DNA from: Cordia subcordata
Lineage: Eukaryota; Streptophyta; Magnoliopsida; Boraginales; Cordiaceae
DNA: 64,000 bases
Reading direction: 5' to 3'
NCBI GenBank assembly: GCA_028554755.1
Contig: JAPTOF010000006.1
Location: forward strand, 9,418,501 to 9,482,500
Shown here in pieces: positions 51,012 to 63,450 of the stretch (positions are counted from its first letter, which is position 1; each line of letters opens with the position of its first letter). The notes under the pieces were generated by a model. It saw nothing but the letters and a program-made list of their open reading frames with translations, searched no databases and was not told where the DNA came from. A program made the translations under genes and the position numbers.

Positions 51012-51085
51012 GTACCATCTGTAGAAGCCTTTCATGGAATCATTCAGGGTTCCTCGAAAAGCATTGCACAAGACCCCAACACCCA
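51012..51085 (-). pseudogene. Stray fragment of APM1 exon 2
   Basis: On the minus strand this stretch reads GVGVLCNAFRGTLNDSMKGFYR, against [22 protein letters not shown] at the end of exon 2 of the APM1 gene 14.6 kb away. The match continues through the exon's donor site (GGTACTT) and stops a few bases later, and it ends abruptly on the exon's upstream side. This is a DNA-level copy of about 70 bp that includes the splice site, not a retrocopy. Confidence 0.8.
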
Positions 51086-51770
51086 TATTTGATTCTGATC
51101 AAAACATTAAAAACTATTTTAAATATTATTAGGTATTGTTGAACAATGCTTGATTTATGAGACAATATAGTTGCACAAGTTACAAGTATAAATAATTACA
51201 CAAGTATAAATATTATGTAGCTTAGTAGATAAGTGAAAATATACCGGAACAGTCAAAATATCCATACTAAACTCTTCTGATAATTTCAGAAAGTATGAGA
51301 CAAATTTTTTTTTTTTCTAATCGTATAGTTTTACTTTTTTTTTTTTTTTGGGCTTATTTGGAAAAGCATCCCCAATCAACCATTCCACAAGAATTAAATC
51401 CCACCCAAGAATTGACATGCCAGTGTTCTTTTACTTGGCTAACAACTAAGTGTGGACTAAAATCCTGAAAATTTGCTAAAATCTTTGCATTGTATGGTAA
51501 GTTTTGAGGTGTATTTGTCCTAATCAGTGCCGAAATGAATAGCCCCTTGTGCCAAAGTTTCTAACTTTCCAGCCACTAGCCTTTTTCACACCTTTAAAAG
51601 CACAAGACAAAACAAAAATTCCCTTACAATTTAGCTACTGCAAAAGCTGCAACAAACAAAGCAACAATAGCAGAGACAAACGCACACGTCTCCACAAAAG
51701 AAGAGAAGCAGAAAACGAAACCTTCGAAAACAACCAGACCCATCATCATCACTCCATTGTTGGACCTCTG

Positions 51771-52315
51771 GTAAGTTGTTTAAGTGAGTATCTGATAAGT
51801 TACATGTTTCTTGTAATATATGTTAGGAATATGTCTCTAATGTTATGCTAATTTAGCTTAAGCTCATGTCTGTTTCTTGTATTTTTTTTTTTTGGAAAAA
51901 AAAATTCTAAGAGTGTTTTAAGTAAAGGGATTAACTTTGTAAGTTGAATTGTGTGGTTTCTTGGTGAAAAATTGAACCAAGAAATAAAATGGTCCTCATC
52001 TGCAAAACCCAGAATAAGTATATGGATAATTGAAAAAACCAAGATAGTTTAATTAATGTCTGTTTAAATCAAGTATTTGACTGTTTAGCTTCTAGTATTT
52101 CAATATAGTAATAAATAATAGTCTAGTCCATGAAACTTTCCTTTTATATCCTAGGAAGGATGGTTGGTTCCAATGTAGAGTCTATCCTAAGCAGCCTTTT
52201 GGCAAGGGGCTGCTTATAAGGAAATCACACACAGTAATATACATTGGCACACAGTAAGTACTGAACTTTTGACTCTAACCACAGCTTTTCTTTCTTGTTT
52301 TTCTCTTTTCTCTAG
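51771..52315 (+). other. Probable 5' UTR intron of the PMI1-related gene
   Basis: A canonical donor, CTCTG|GTAAGTTG, at 51771 and a pyrimidine-rich acceptor, TTCTCTAG|AATTG, ending at 52315 lie just upstream of the ATG at 52337. They would remove 545 bp from the leader. The first leader exon would lie around 51600-51770, which is A/C-rich like many plant leaders. Inferred from splice signals only. Confidence 0.5.
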
Positions 52316-52336
52316 AATTGAACACAGAATGTGTAG

Positions 52337-55300
52337 ATGATGTCCTCGAAAGGTGAATTAGAGAAGGATACCAATGACAATTTGAGTGGTGGGAGATTGT
52401 TGTCTGATATTGAAGAAATTAGTAGAGCTTTATACCTTCATAAAACGCCTCAAAAGGATTTATTTTCATCGTTTGATCATCAATTCAAGTCTTTGGATAA
52501 CACCCGTGTGGCAGAACCAAAATCTAATATTGTTCTTGAGGACTTGGAGTCTAAGGATAAGAAATCATCTAGATGGAAGTGGAAGCTGCTGAAGGCTTTG
52601 ACCCATTTTCGTAATCATCGGTTCAATTGTTGTTTTTTTCTCCACGTTCATGCTATAGAAGGGTTGCCACCGAATTTTAACGACCTCAGTTTATGTGTAA
52701 ATTGGAAAAGGAGGGATGAGGTTATGAGGACTCGCCCTACTCGGGTTTATCAGGGGATGGCGGAGTTTGAGGAAACGTTGATGCATCAGAGTTCGGTATA
52801 TGGCAATAGAAATGGACCACAAGGTTCGGCAAAGTATGAGCCTAAACTCTTTTTGCTTAATGCTTCTGTTATTGGGGCTCCAACACTGGACATAGGGAAA
52901 CATTGGATTGATCTTGCTAGGTTGCTTCCACTTACTTTAGAGGAACTAGAGGAGGAAAAGAGGACTTCAGGGAAGTGGACAACAAGCTTTAGACTCACAG
53001 GCAAGGCTAAAGGTGCCACAATAAATGTCAGTTTTGGTTTCTCTTTACTGAAGGATAACTCTGTTGGACCGTATTGTTTTGTTAAACTTCCTGATAACCT
53101 GACAGCCAATGAACCGGCTGCGTTGGATCGTTTTGAAGACCATGGTCAGATTAGAACAAGTGTCATGCTTCCTCGGATCAGCAGTCTTCCAAGAAATTCC
53201 AGCACTATGTCTCATGGTCCGTCTTTTTGCACGGATGTCAGAAGAACTGATGAAATTTACCCAGACAAAGGATCGGAACTTGCTCGTTCAATTTCTTTCT
53301 TGTATCATAAACTTGAGGAGGAAAACTTGGGTAGATCAGAAGAATTTGAGTTCTTTCATGGACAGCCACTTAAACTAAAGTCTATACATGTGCCTCAATT
53401 GGCTGGTGAAAGTAGTGCATATGGTGATACTGAACTCACAGTGAATGAACATGGAACAGAGTTGTCTTTGAAGGGAGACCTAAAACTAGAAGAAGAAGCT
53501 AATCTAAGTTCTGATCATTCTATGGTTGAGACTATTGATGTTGCTGAAATTTTCAAGGATATCGAAACGGTTTGTGACATGAGTGCAGACATCCAGTCTA
53601 GGCTGAAAACCAATGGTGATAACAAAGATGGAGGTGTAATAGTTGACAGCAAACATGCAGAAAGTGACATATGTGAGATATCAACTGTTGAAGAACTTGA
53701 ATCTGCTTTTTGTAGCTTCTTGAGCTCTGAATCAGAAGTTTTAGGCTCCTCACTAGATATTGGAAAGTTTGTTCGGCAAGAGAGTTATGTAAATAGAACA
53801 TCCAGTTTCAAAGGAGGTAAGATGGTAAGATCACTCAGCTTGGATGATCTTACAGAATCTGTCGCAAATGATTTTCTTAACATGTTAGGCATTGAGCAAT
53901 ATCCCCAAGAGGTAGGTTCTGATAGCGGGCCTGATTCTCCTAGAGAGCGTCTTTTGAGAGAGTTTGAAGAAGAATCCTTTGCTTCGGGCAACTCAATTTT
54001 TGATTTTAGTTCAACAGAAAAGGAGCACATAGACTTCAGTGATGTTGCTGCAACTTGTCATGGGAAGGTGGCTTGTTATGATGATTTTGACTTTCCACGG
54101 GTTTTCAAAGAAAATGAGAATCAGCAGAAAAGCTTAACCCAGTCTTTGAGAAGTAAAAGGAATCTGAAACAGCTGGAAAACTTGGAAACTGAAGCTTTAA
54201 TGAAAAGATGGGGTTTGGATGAGAAGGATTTTCATAATTCTTCACGCATTAGTTCTGGTGGATTTGGAAGTCCAATCCATTTTCTTCCTGAAACTCTGTC
54301 CGACTTACCTCCTCTTGGAGATGGATTAGGCCCAACTGCACGCACAAAAGATGGTGGCTTCTTGCAGTCAATGAATCCGTTTCTATTCAGGAATGCAGAA
54401 AACGGGGCAAGGTTAATCATACAAGTTTCTTGCCCAGTTGTGCTACCTGCAGCAATGGGATCCAGTGTGATGGAGATTTTTGAGCGTTGGGCTTCCGAAG
54501 GAGCTGAAAAGATGTCTCGTCAGGCAAATGAGTTGATGCCTTTGGAAGATATCACCGGGAAAATGATACGAGAATTCTTGTGGGAAAGTGAATGTGGTTC
54601 AGAGGTGACTCAGAGGTTTGCGAATATATAACTGGCTGACTTTTAGATTTTCTGTTATTTCATTTTAGCTGTTTCCAATTCTAACTGATATGTCATTTTC
54701 TTGCACAATTGCTGTGACAGATTGACTCTTTCATGTGAATCAGCAGTTAGGCATGATGTCCGTTGCATGCCAGGGAAAGATGATAACTTTCAATTTTGTC
54801 TGGATTCTGATAAATATAATGCAAGCTCATTGTATTTTGAGATAGATTCAGATTATGTATCCAAGGAAGATCTTGTTCCCTTGATACTGGATAAAATTGA
54901 AGTTCTCTCGATTCAAGGGCTAAAGATTCAGGCCAACATGCCAGAAAAGGAAGCACCTTCGAGCATCAGACGCTGGTCTATCAGGAACTTAGTCCCAGCG
55001 CAGAGCGGAATCGGTAGTCCTCAAGAAGATCTAAGGCCACAAATTTTGGACTTTGGTGATGTTGATGCGATATTAAAGCTGTGTTTGTCATTGGATGAAT
55101 GGATGAAGTTGGATGCTGGAGATTCTACACTTGAAGATGAGACTAATGAACAGATTTCAAAAATCTTAGCAGTATATAATGCTAAATCCATTAATTTAAG
55201 CAGTGAACTAGTTTGTATGGACAATGAGCAGGTTAAGAAGTTAGGAAGAAGCAGCGGAATCCTTGGCAAACGCTTCACATTAGGTCTAAGGTTGCAGCTC

Positions 55301-55786
55301 AGAGATCCCTTCCGCAACTATGAAATGGTGGGTACCTCCATGCTTGCTTTAATTCAAGTCGAGCGGATGTATATACCTGTGCAAGAAGAAGAAGGCTTGT
55401 GCAAAAGAAGTTCCAACGGGAAAGAGGAGAATCATCTTCATGAAAGCTGGCTTCAGGCACAAGGCAGTCCTATGTTTAAAATATGTGAAGTCCATGTTGC
55501 AGGGCTAAATTTTGAGCCTAGTGATAAGCAGACATGGATTTCCATGAGACAGCGACAATCAGGGATCCGGTGGTTGCTTTCTAGCGGCATGGGTAGGAAT
55601 AATAAACATCCATTTTCTAAGTCGAAGGCAGTTGTTATATCGTCCGCACCAGCAAATAAGAAGGTGCAACTAGGGGATATCTTGTGGAGCATGTCCTCTG
55701 ATTTTCAAGGTACAGCAGCTAAATTCAAAGATTTTGCAGCAGAAAATCTTTATGTACGAAATCCTGACATCGTCTTTCCGAAATAA
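52337..55786 (+). CDS. PMIR: PMI1-related protein with NT-C2 domain
   Basis: Exons are 52337-54615 and 54721-55786, 1114 aa. PLASTID MOVEMENT IMPAIRED1 and its relatives act at the plasma membrane and cytoskeleton in light-driven movement of chloroplasts and nuclei. Seen in order: LLSDIEEISRALYLHKTP near residue 20, KWKLLKALTHFRNHRFNC leading into the N-terminal C2 (NT-C2) domain at about residues 90-235 (ending TGKAKGATINVSFGFS), an acidic serine-rich middle, the conserved TKDGGFLQSMNPFLF and LIIQVSCPVVLPAAMGSSVM, and after the intron DYVSKEDLVPLILDKIEVLS, IQGLKIQANM.EKEAPS, LSLDEWMKLDAGD, LGLRLQLRDPFRNYEMVG and the terminal RNPDIVF. The donor at 54616 (AG|GTTTGC) keeps the frame; the earlier GT at 54605 would not. 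It is closer in layout to the PMI1-RELATED group than to PMI1 itself. Confidence 0.92.
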
Positions 55787-56775
55787 TTAGAAGGATGAAA
55801 GATTTTTCCAATTAAGTCAAGGTTTCCTCCTAATCCCGATGTATTTAGTGGTGTTTGAACTACATAATACTTCCTTTTTAACAAGATACACGAATCAGCT
55901 GAACATACCTACAATGTACAGCACTTCCTCGAGTTTTGTTCTTTTAGTTTAATGTATTCGAGCATGTGTCTAAAAGAGAAAAAGGAACACTTAAATACCT
56001 GTTTATGTGTTGGGTGTTAATACCAGTACTTCAGATAACATATTCGGCTGCATTTTGATGTGTAATTTTTGAAGTTGCCTCTTCTGTATGAGCGTTTATT
56101 TGGAAAAGAGATTTTCTGTTTCAAAATGGCTTCTTTGTTCTGGCCTTTTAACATGGTGACGTCTATTTTGTGCTTTGAGTTGCTTTATTGATCGTCGTTA
56201 TTGTCCCAAGCACATCCATTGTGCCTTGATGATGATCCAGAGATAGTACACCTTTTTAACCTATATATATGAATTTGTTCTTGACTTACTCAAAATTAAA
56301 GGAATTATATGCCACAAAATTGTTGTTATTGACAATAAGTTGGACACACTCCTTACATATTTTTGCTGCTTTTGAAATTTGTGCATGAAAATATGCTGCC
56401 AAAAGTGACATACTGCTATAAGCCTGGAAGACCAAGTCATTATATCTGATTTAGAGCCTTTTTGTCAGTGTTTATATGGATGCTCATAAGCGCCCAAAAT
56501 AAAAACAGCCTCTCTGCTTTTTATAAAAAGTGCTTATAAGCACCCAAAATGATCACCTGTCCAACAGGCGCTTAGTTACTATAGCCTATAAACTAGATGC
56601 ATAGAGCCAGATGATTATGTTACTATCCAAATCTGTCAATTTAAACTCTGCTAAAAGAACAGGTACTGAAGGAAATTTGAGGCAACAAAAGTAAGCGTAC
56701 AAGCACTTGGAAACATATAGCAGCTAGGCTCTGGTATATATAGTATTATGGAACTCATTACTTCCATGGTGGAAG
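55787..56775. other. Intergenic space between convergent PMI1-related and WRKY genes
   Basis: Holds the 3' UTRs of both genes. Around 56455-56580, CTCATAAGCGCCCAAAATA and CTTATAAGCACCCAAAATG form a short repeated motif, perhaps a MITE remnant. No gene is seen. Confidence 0.4.
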
Positions 56776-59531
56776 TCAGATTTGAGAAGGGCCTGGGTGG
56801 TTATGGATGCCCTCATATGTTGTTATGACATATCTTGGATCATCTTTGTCTTTCTCAACTCTCTTCTTCACTGAGCAGCCTTCAACTGAACATCTATAGT
56901 AGTTCCTGTGGATTACACAACATGGTCAGAGATATTAATCATATTATTGCTACTTGGTTATGTTTTAACTATAGATGATATACTTCTACACACACAATAA
57001 TGTGTTCTATGTGAAACTGTGACAAACTTAGTGTGCTTTCATTTTCATAGAGTTAACATCATGATTATTTCAATCACACCTGCATATGCTGCCAATAAGA
57101 CAATAAGGTCGATTAGTACAGCTTGACTTTCTCTTTAGACATGAAATAGTTGATAGCATGCTTTACAATAAAGGGCAGATTGGCATTTCGGGGTTATGGG
57201 GCCTAGCCCCCACTAAACTCTCTCTGCTCTACATTTACCCTGCTGAAGCACCATTAAAATACGTTGAGCACTTGGAACATTTGTTGGAAATAAATTTGGA
57301 TTCCATCATATATCAATAGTGACGATTCAATGATGCAGTTACAATAAAATAATCTCGTCCATGTAGGTATTTTGCGGTATGCAGACCTTTAGAAGCCCTA
57401 ATAAAATAATCTTGTCCCATGGTGCATTTTGCGGATCTGTAGAAGCCCACCACAATCATAATCCTTTTCATTTTAGCTTTTACTGCTATAAATTCAACAT
57501 GGAGTGGATTTAATGTTCCTATTACACAAAAAGAAAGTAAAATCTACTTATTCACCAACATCAATGATCTAGACCTAATTAAGTCAATCAAAAAGATACA
57601 TTATTACCTATGTTAATGTAGTTACTTTTTCAAACTATGTAGTATATGACAAAGAAACTAGTTTAAAATGTTCTATCCATGTGAAGGTTCTAACTGAGAG
57701 ATCACATACAACAATAAAATTTGGCAATAAAATTTAAATTCATGAACTTACAACCATATGTCAAAGAAACAAGCTTAAGATGTTCCGTCTATGTGAAGGT
57801 TTTAACTAAGAAATCATGTAAAAGAATAAAATTTGGCAATAAAATTTAAATTCATGAACTTACAACCATGTGAAAAAGAAACAAGTTTAAGATCGATGTT
57901 CCACCTGTGTGAAGGTTTTAACAAAGAAATCACATAAAAGAAAAAAAAATTGGCAATAAAATTTATATTCATGAGCTTACAATCAAGTGACAAAGAAACA
58001 AGTTTAAGATCGATGTTCCATCTATGTGAAAGTTTTAACTAACAAATCACATAAAAAGAATAAAATTTGGCAATAAAATTTAAATTCACGAACTTACAAC
58101 CATATGACAAAGGACTAAGTTTAAAATGTTATGTGAATGTTTTAACTAAGATATCACATAGAAGAATAAATTACAGAAATCATCAATGATTGTTATGTGT
58201 CATTTTATTTTTATCACCTTTTAAATTTACAGTTGTTATTTCTGTATCTTCTTTTATCATGCAAGTTAATTTATCTACCTAAGAAGTCATAAATGGGTGA
58301 TATCTAGCATTTCTCTGAATAAAGTAAGAGATAGTATCTCTTTTTTTTTTTTTTGTGCTTTTTTCACAATTCAGAATAATTAGCTTGACTACTATAAGAT
58401 GGTAACAATTGGTAAAAATGAATTTAAGTGAGTGGCCTTGTGCAGAAGCACTTTTGTTATTCTGTACCTTGGGTGTGGGCTGTCTTTCACCATCTTCTTG
58501 CCATATTTTCTCCACTTGAAGCCATCATCAAGTATTTCAACCTGTGTCATCGTTCTAAAAGCAAACCTTTCTTTCTTCTCCTTGCTCTCCTTTATGCTTC
58601 CAGTGTCTCCTGATAACACAATATTAATTCACCAAAATTTTTTTTTAGCAACAGAGCTAGCCTTATACTTTCCATGCATGCATTTGAATACTTCATAAAA
58701 CAATATCTTCAAGTATGCATGCGAAATCTATTGATACTTAATTCTAATTAAATGCCAGAAAACTTGCTCCTCTCTCGGCCTCGAATTAATTAAGATTTAA
58801 GAACAAGAGCTAGTGCCCGCTGTCTTACCGTTACAAGAAATAAGCCAGTAGTTATACATATTTTAAGTTCCAAATTGCATTTAAAAGTATAGAAAAAATT
58901 AAGTAGTTACACTTTTAACTTTAACAATTTTTTTGATATTTGGAATTAAATATCAAAAAATGTCAATATCATCGTTACGGTTGAAAACATAACAATTGTC
59001 TTGTTACATTTAAAAAGTATAACTAAAATAAAAAGTCATCGGTCTATCCTTCTATACTTTCTCTAAACATAGCCAAAAATGCATAACTACTAGGCTAATT
59101 AAGATCCTGCAGTATAAATTTCCCTAACTTGAATGACGTCATCATTTGAGAAATGACGTATTTCGAAATTTGACACCTGACGTGAACCAACAGAAAGGGT
59201 TTTTAGTACTAGTTACTTGTCACAAAAGGGGGATAAAAGAAAAACCTGATGCAAAAATGTTGCTGTACTTACTACTAGAGCCTTCAGGGTAGCTGCTGCT
59301 ATTTCCGGAAGAATGGATAGCTTCATTCAGCAGTGATGCATAATTTGGATTACTCTGAGGATATCCAGCAATCACAGGTATTGGGTCTTCATCAAGATTC
59401 CAGTCATCGAACTCGAGAAAGTCCGACACCTCGAAATTCCCCTCGTCGCCATCGCCACCACCCTCCAGGCCGGAGTCTCCTGAGGTCAAAGCATTATCGG
59501 ACATGTTTGCGTTAGGATCATTTCCTGCCAT
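56776..59531 (-). CDS. WRKY50: WRKY transcription factor, group IIc, WRKYGKK type (WRKY50-like)
   Basis: Exons, high to low: 59531-59273, 58609-58468 and 56905-56776; 531 nt in frame, 176 aa. The N-terminus is acidic (EGNFEVSDFLEFDDWNLDED), like an activation region. The domain begins DDGFKWRKYGKKMVKDSPHPRNYY: the core heptad is WRKYGKK (residues 119-125) rather than the usual WRKYGQK. The zinc ligands are Cys139, Cys144, His168 and His170 (C-X4-C-X23-H-X-H), in CSVEGCSVKKR and TTYEGIHNHPG. The second intron splits the Arg codon of PR|NYY, the conserved WRKY intron position. In Arabidopsis WRKY50 and WRKY51 repress jasmonate signalling when salicylate is high, and the GKK core changes DNA preference away from the plain W-box. 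The short tail after the zinc finger fits WRKY50 better than WRKY51. Confidence 0.93.
57646..58172. repeat. Minisatellite of 112-117 bp units in WRKY intron 2
   Basis: The anchor TTGGCAATAAAATTT occurs at 57721, 57833, 57950 and 58067, so the period is 112, 117 and 117 bp, with about four and a half units in all. Each also carries GACAAAGAAACAAG, TGTGAAGGTTTTAAC and CATGAACTTACAACCA-like blocks with minor differences. Confidence 0.9.
59134..59184 (-). promoter_or_regulatory. Cluster of three TGACG motifs in WRKY intron 1
   Basis: TGACGTCA at 59134-59141, TGACGTA at 59154-59160 and TGACGTG at 59178-59184, with a TTGAC core at 59170-59174 between them. TGACG is the core bound by TGA-class bZIP factors, which mediate salicylate responses in plants. 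The cluster is 90-140 bases into the first intron. Function is inferred from motif content only. Confidence 0.4.
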
Positions 59532-59583
59532 GTTAGAAAATTCAACTCATTGCATAGTGTGTTGTAAAAAATCGTATATGTAC

Positions 59584-59632
<49 letters not shown>

Positions 59633-59790
59633 ATAGATATGGATATGTTTTAAACATCACATTTAGGACCTTTCTTAGTAACTTTCTTGCCAGCTTGAAG
59701 AAGCTTCATGGGTATTGCTTAAAGGAGGGGAAGGAGGTGGGGTGGCTGTGGCTGAGAAAGGACACACTGCTGGGTCCTGCAGGGGCATTT

Positions 59791-59840
59791 GGTTAACGTC
59801 ATCGGCTGATGATGATATGAAGTGGAGAGAGGTCAAGAAA
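59791..59840 (-). promoter_or_regulatory. Possible TGACGT and W-box motifs upstream of WRKY gene
   Basis: On the minus strand TGACGT (59796-59801) and the W-box TTGACC (59831-59836) lie about 265-305 bases upstream of the WRKY ATG. Single motifs of this length occur often by chance. Confidence 0.3.
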
Positions 59841-60041
59841 GTGGGACATGGCAAAAGGGAACGACTTGTGCGTAGACTTTCTCAATGGTTTATTTGCTTT
59901 TTCATGTTTTTATTGTATGGACGTCCACCAGCAGTGTCGTGTATAGACCCGAACCCCCTTCCCAACAGCGCTGGAGAAAAAGTCACGCTTAATCAACGGT
60001 GGGCGTATAGTTTAATGTTAGCACCCCTAACTAAAATTTAA

Positions 60042-62940
60042 TTATAAATTTTGAATTCGAGGTTTTTTTCATTTTTTGGTTGAAAATCCATTATTTATTT
60101 ATTTATTTTTTTAGAAACTTCTATGACAAGTGTACAACTCTTGTTTTGGCAAATTGGAATTCTTTAAGGGGTGATGATTTAGTTTTAATCGCATAACTGA
60201 CTATAATTCAACCGCATCCCACACGGGAGTTAGATTAGTGCGGGAGGTAAAACGAAAGCGGGGAAAAAAGGAGGTCCCTGACTTGAACATTTGGGTTTTA
60301 GCGACGGAGATTAAAGAATAATTCCTATACGAAAGTGTTAATATAATAAAATAAATAAATAAATAAATATCATCTATACATGTTTCAATTATTAGATAAG
60401 GAAATGAATAAATAAATAAATGAGTGGAGTTGGGTTTTAAACCTTGGGTTTGATACTATAATAGAGTTACAACCTCATTTTAAAGTTTAAATTTGTATAA
60501 AGGTATTAATTAATTTATTTATTGTATTAACAGAAACTATTATTATGTCAAGAGTTTAAGAAGTGATCCCATTCACTTTTGTGTCTGTCCTTTTTTTTTT
60601 TTTTTCTTTCAGGAAATTGTTTTCATATTTTGAACTTATAACCTTGAGGTCAGACGTGGCCACGATTAAAGAGCTTCTAGTCTTCCATACAATTTGTGCT
60701 TGCTAAACATCACTATTGCATGTAGCCCAAAGGAAAAGGAAAAAGAAAAAAGAAAAAAAAAAGAGAGAGAGAGAGAACGACACCTTTGCATGCCTTCGAT
60801 GTGTTTCAAAGTTATTTTTTCTAAAAGTTTAAATTTTTAAATTTGATAGTTATTACTTAACTAATATGATATAGAAATTTACTTCATCACCACATCAAGC
60901 CATGTCAACAAATAAGTCCCTCTACCACCTAATTCGTAAAATTATGTTTACGTGTATGGGACATAAAAATAGTCAAGTTTACACGAGATTGAACGTACAT
61001 GCTGAAAATAATAAATAACGATATATTTGACTTAAGAAAATGCACAAAATATATAAATTCTTCTAAATTTAAACTTAAATAAGGTGGTCATTTTAGTAAT
61101 ATATCTTCATGTATATAGTGAATATATTATATGTAAAAAGTACGGTTGTTGATTAATTAAGCTTAAGATTAGGTTTACTAGGATATGAGGAGGAAGCATC
61201 TTGGTTGACAATAGCAGAATGATGTTAATCATTAAAGAAAGTTGTGGTTGATATATAGGGTGATTGATATCATAATTCTAGAAACCTTAAGTGCAAAATA
61301 AATAAAAAGAAACAAATAAGTTCCGGATAAAGTATGTCACCCTCATATAATGTATTTAATTACAAGATTAAATTTTGACTTCTTCAAATAGAATAGTTGA
61401 TTTATGATGATCACGTACGTTTCTTTTCCTAAAGTCGTAATGTATCCTATTGGTAATATTTCTAATGTTCTTCCCCCAAAATGGAAAAAACTAAGTTAAT
61501 TGATATCTAAGAGAATAATATTAATGTGAACCAGAAAAGTCAAAGTATAATATCTGCATAGAAACCATAGGGCAGGGTTCAAAAGGCAGGTCTGAAATTT
61601 TTTCGAAAGGAAAATACTGTAGTGTTGGTATATTTTCCAAGGGGTACCAAATTGGCTTTTTGAATTAACAATTATACACACATATTTTTGAAAAGGAAAA
61701 ATTAAGACCAACAAGATTTGCCACACTAATATTATGGTAGATTTGACCTTGCATATAGATAACACTTAAAACTCGTAATACTCCACACTTGTATTTGTTA
61801 AAGAAAATTAATAAATGAAACTAAAATTTATACTTCTTTTAGTAGATTTTGGAAATTAAAATTGGTGGATATAATTTGAAACTAATTTTATGTTACTTTA
61901 TGAAGGAAAAAGTAAAAACATGGAGATATCGAGAAGATAAAAGGAGAGATTGGAGAGAAAAAAAACTTTATGCAAGTTTAACTTTGATTTCTCGGCTTGA
62001 GATCTCATGATCTTTGTTACAAATTTGATCATTCCTCTCCTCTACTGGTTTGTTTCCACCATGGTTGGTGACGTTATTTGTTGACAATTTACTCTGATGA
62101 AAGCGTTGGAAGCCACGTTACAGGATTCTTTCTCCAAACTTTCAAAGTTTGGGATGGTGAGCCCGTTTTTCACCTTGTTGTTATTTGTGATTTTTGAATG
62201 GCTATTATGATTTTCTTAGAGGGTGTTCGATAAATATGTGCCATGTTTTGTAATGATGATGTGTGAATCGTTTTTGGTGAACATTAGAGTTGATTGTAGT
62301 TCATTGTCCTTTGTTATTGTCAATCAAGTTTTCGAGTCATTGTTGTTTCAAGTGTGACCAGTTTTACTTGATGGACCAAGTTTAGCTGGTTCATTTACGT
62401 ACATTTTTATTTTATCAACAAAAAAGTGTTTGTTTTAGATTTTTTTTTTTTTAAAAAAAACACTCTAGTTGCCTATGATCTTTTGGAATTAACTTTCCTC
62501 TGTACTATAAGAACTTGTATCGTAGCCAGGGTACCACATCATTCAACGTAGGCGTGACTTCCAATTCCACTTGAATACCCTCTTGAACCAAAGGCTCTCT
62601 TTTCGGTTTTATTTGGTATTTCATTTTTTTTTTTGTTTTTTTGTTTTTGTTTTAGTTTTAGTTTGGTATTTTATTTAATGACTCGAGAGTCAACAAATCA
62701 TATGCAAAGGGCCAGGCTGGTTAATGAAGTCAAATTGGCAAGATTCTAGACGCAGTCTTGCAGAGAGCTACCTTTTTCATTTCAATGGCCTTCTACGTAA
62801 GTGTTCGCAAGCCTCGTGTCTTAGACTTTTTGGTTGCTTGGCCGTCGTTAGGTAGACAACCATGAAGGAAAATAACGAAAAATAGCGTTTTCATATGTCA
62901 ATCTTAAGTGGAAACAGCTACAAGTCATCCAATTTTGATT
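60042..62940. other. Intergenic, no gene seen
   Basis: AT-rich DNA with AAAT-type microsatellites at about 60347-60369 and 60404-60422, a poly-T run near 60591 and a purine tract near 60739-60775. Short open frames on both strands show no known domain. Confidence 0.4.
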
Positions 62941-62949
62941 TTACATATG

Positions 62950-63450
62950 TTGGTAGAACTAATATAAGATATGACTATTTATTAGGTTACATCTAATACT
63001 TAAAATTTAATTTGTTATCTTTTGATTGGATTCAACATTCACAATGACAACAAAATTTTCTTGTTTTGGGCATCTTTTTGCCCAAGAATCGAAATTAAAT
63101 AATATATCTTGTAATGCGCTTTTTTCTCCAAACCAAAAGAAAAAACAGGGAGGAGGGAGAACAAAGCAATGAAGTGCAAATACGGCAGTAATCCACTTCG
63201 AATTGTAAACACGTTGATAGAACATTTAATACGACTACTGATTGAGTTACGTAATAATTAGAATTTGATTTCTTGTCTTTTGACTGGGTTTCAGATATTC
63301 ACAAGAGCAGCAAATTTTGCTTCTTTTAATTTGGACATATTTGGATGATGTATCTTTGTAAGGATTCATGAATCCTTATGTTACAAACAGGGGAAAAGAA
63401 AGAAAAAGAGGCAAGAAAGTGCAAACATGACTTCTTCTTGCGTGCTAGCT
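62950..63450. repeat. Diverged direct duplication of about 240 bp
   Basis: Two consecutive blocks (about 62950-63200 and 63210-63450) share the same order of motifs: GGTAGAACTAATA / TGATAGAACATTTAATA, AATTTGTTATCTTTTGATTGG / AATTTGATTTCTTGTCTTTT, CAACAAAATTTT / CAGCAAATTTTG, and GAAGTGCAAATACG / AAAGTGCAAACATG. They are heavily diverged, so the duplication is old. Confidence 0.5.

Noticed and set aside
54605..54720. Alternative donor GT at 54605 for the PMI1-related intron
   Set aside because: Joining 54604 to 54721 breaks the frame; the donor at 54616 restores it.
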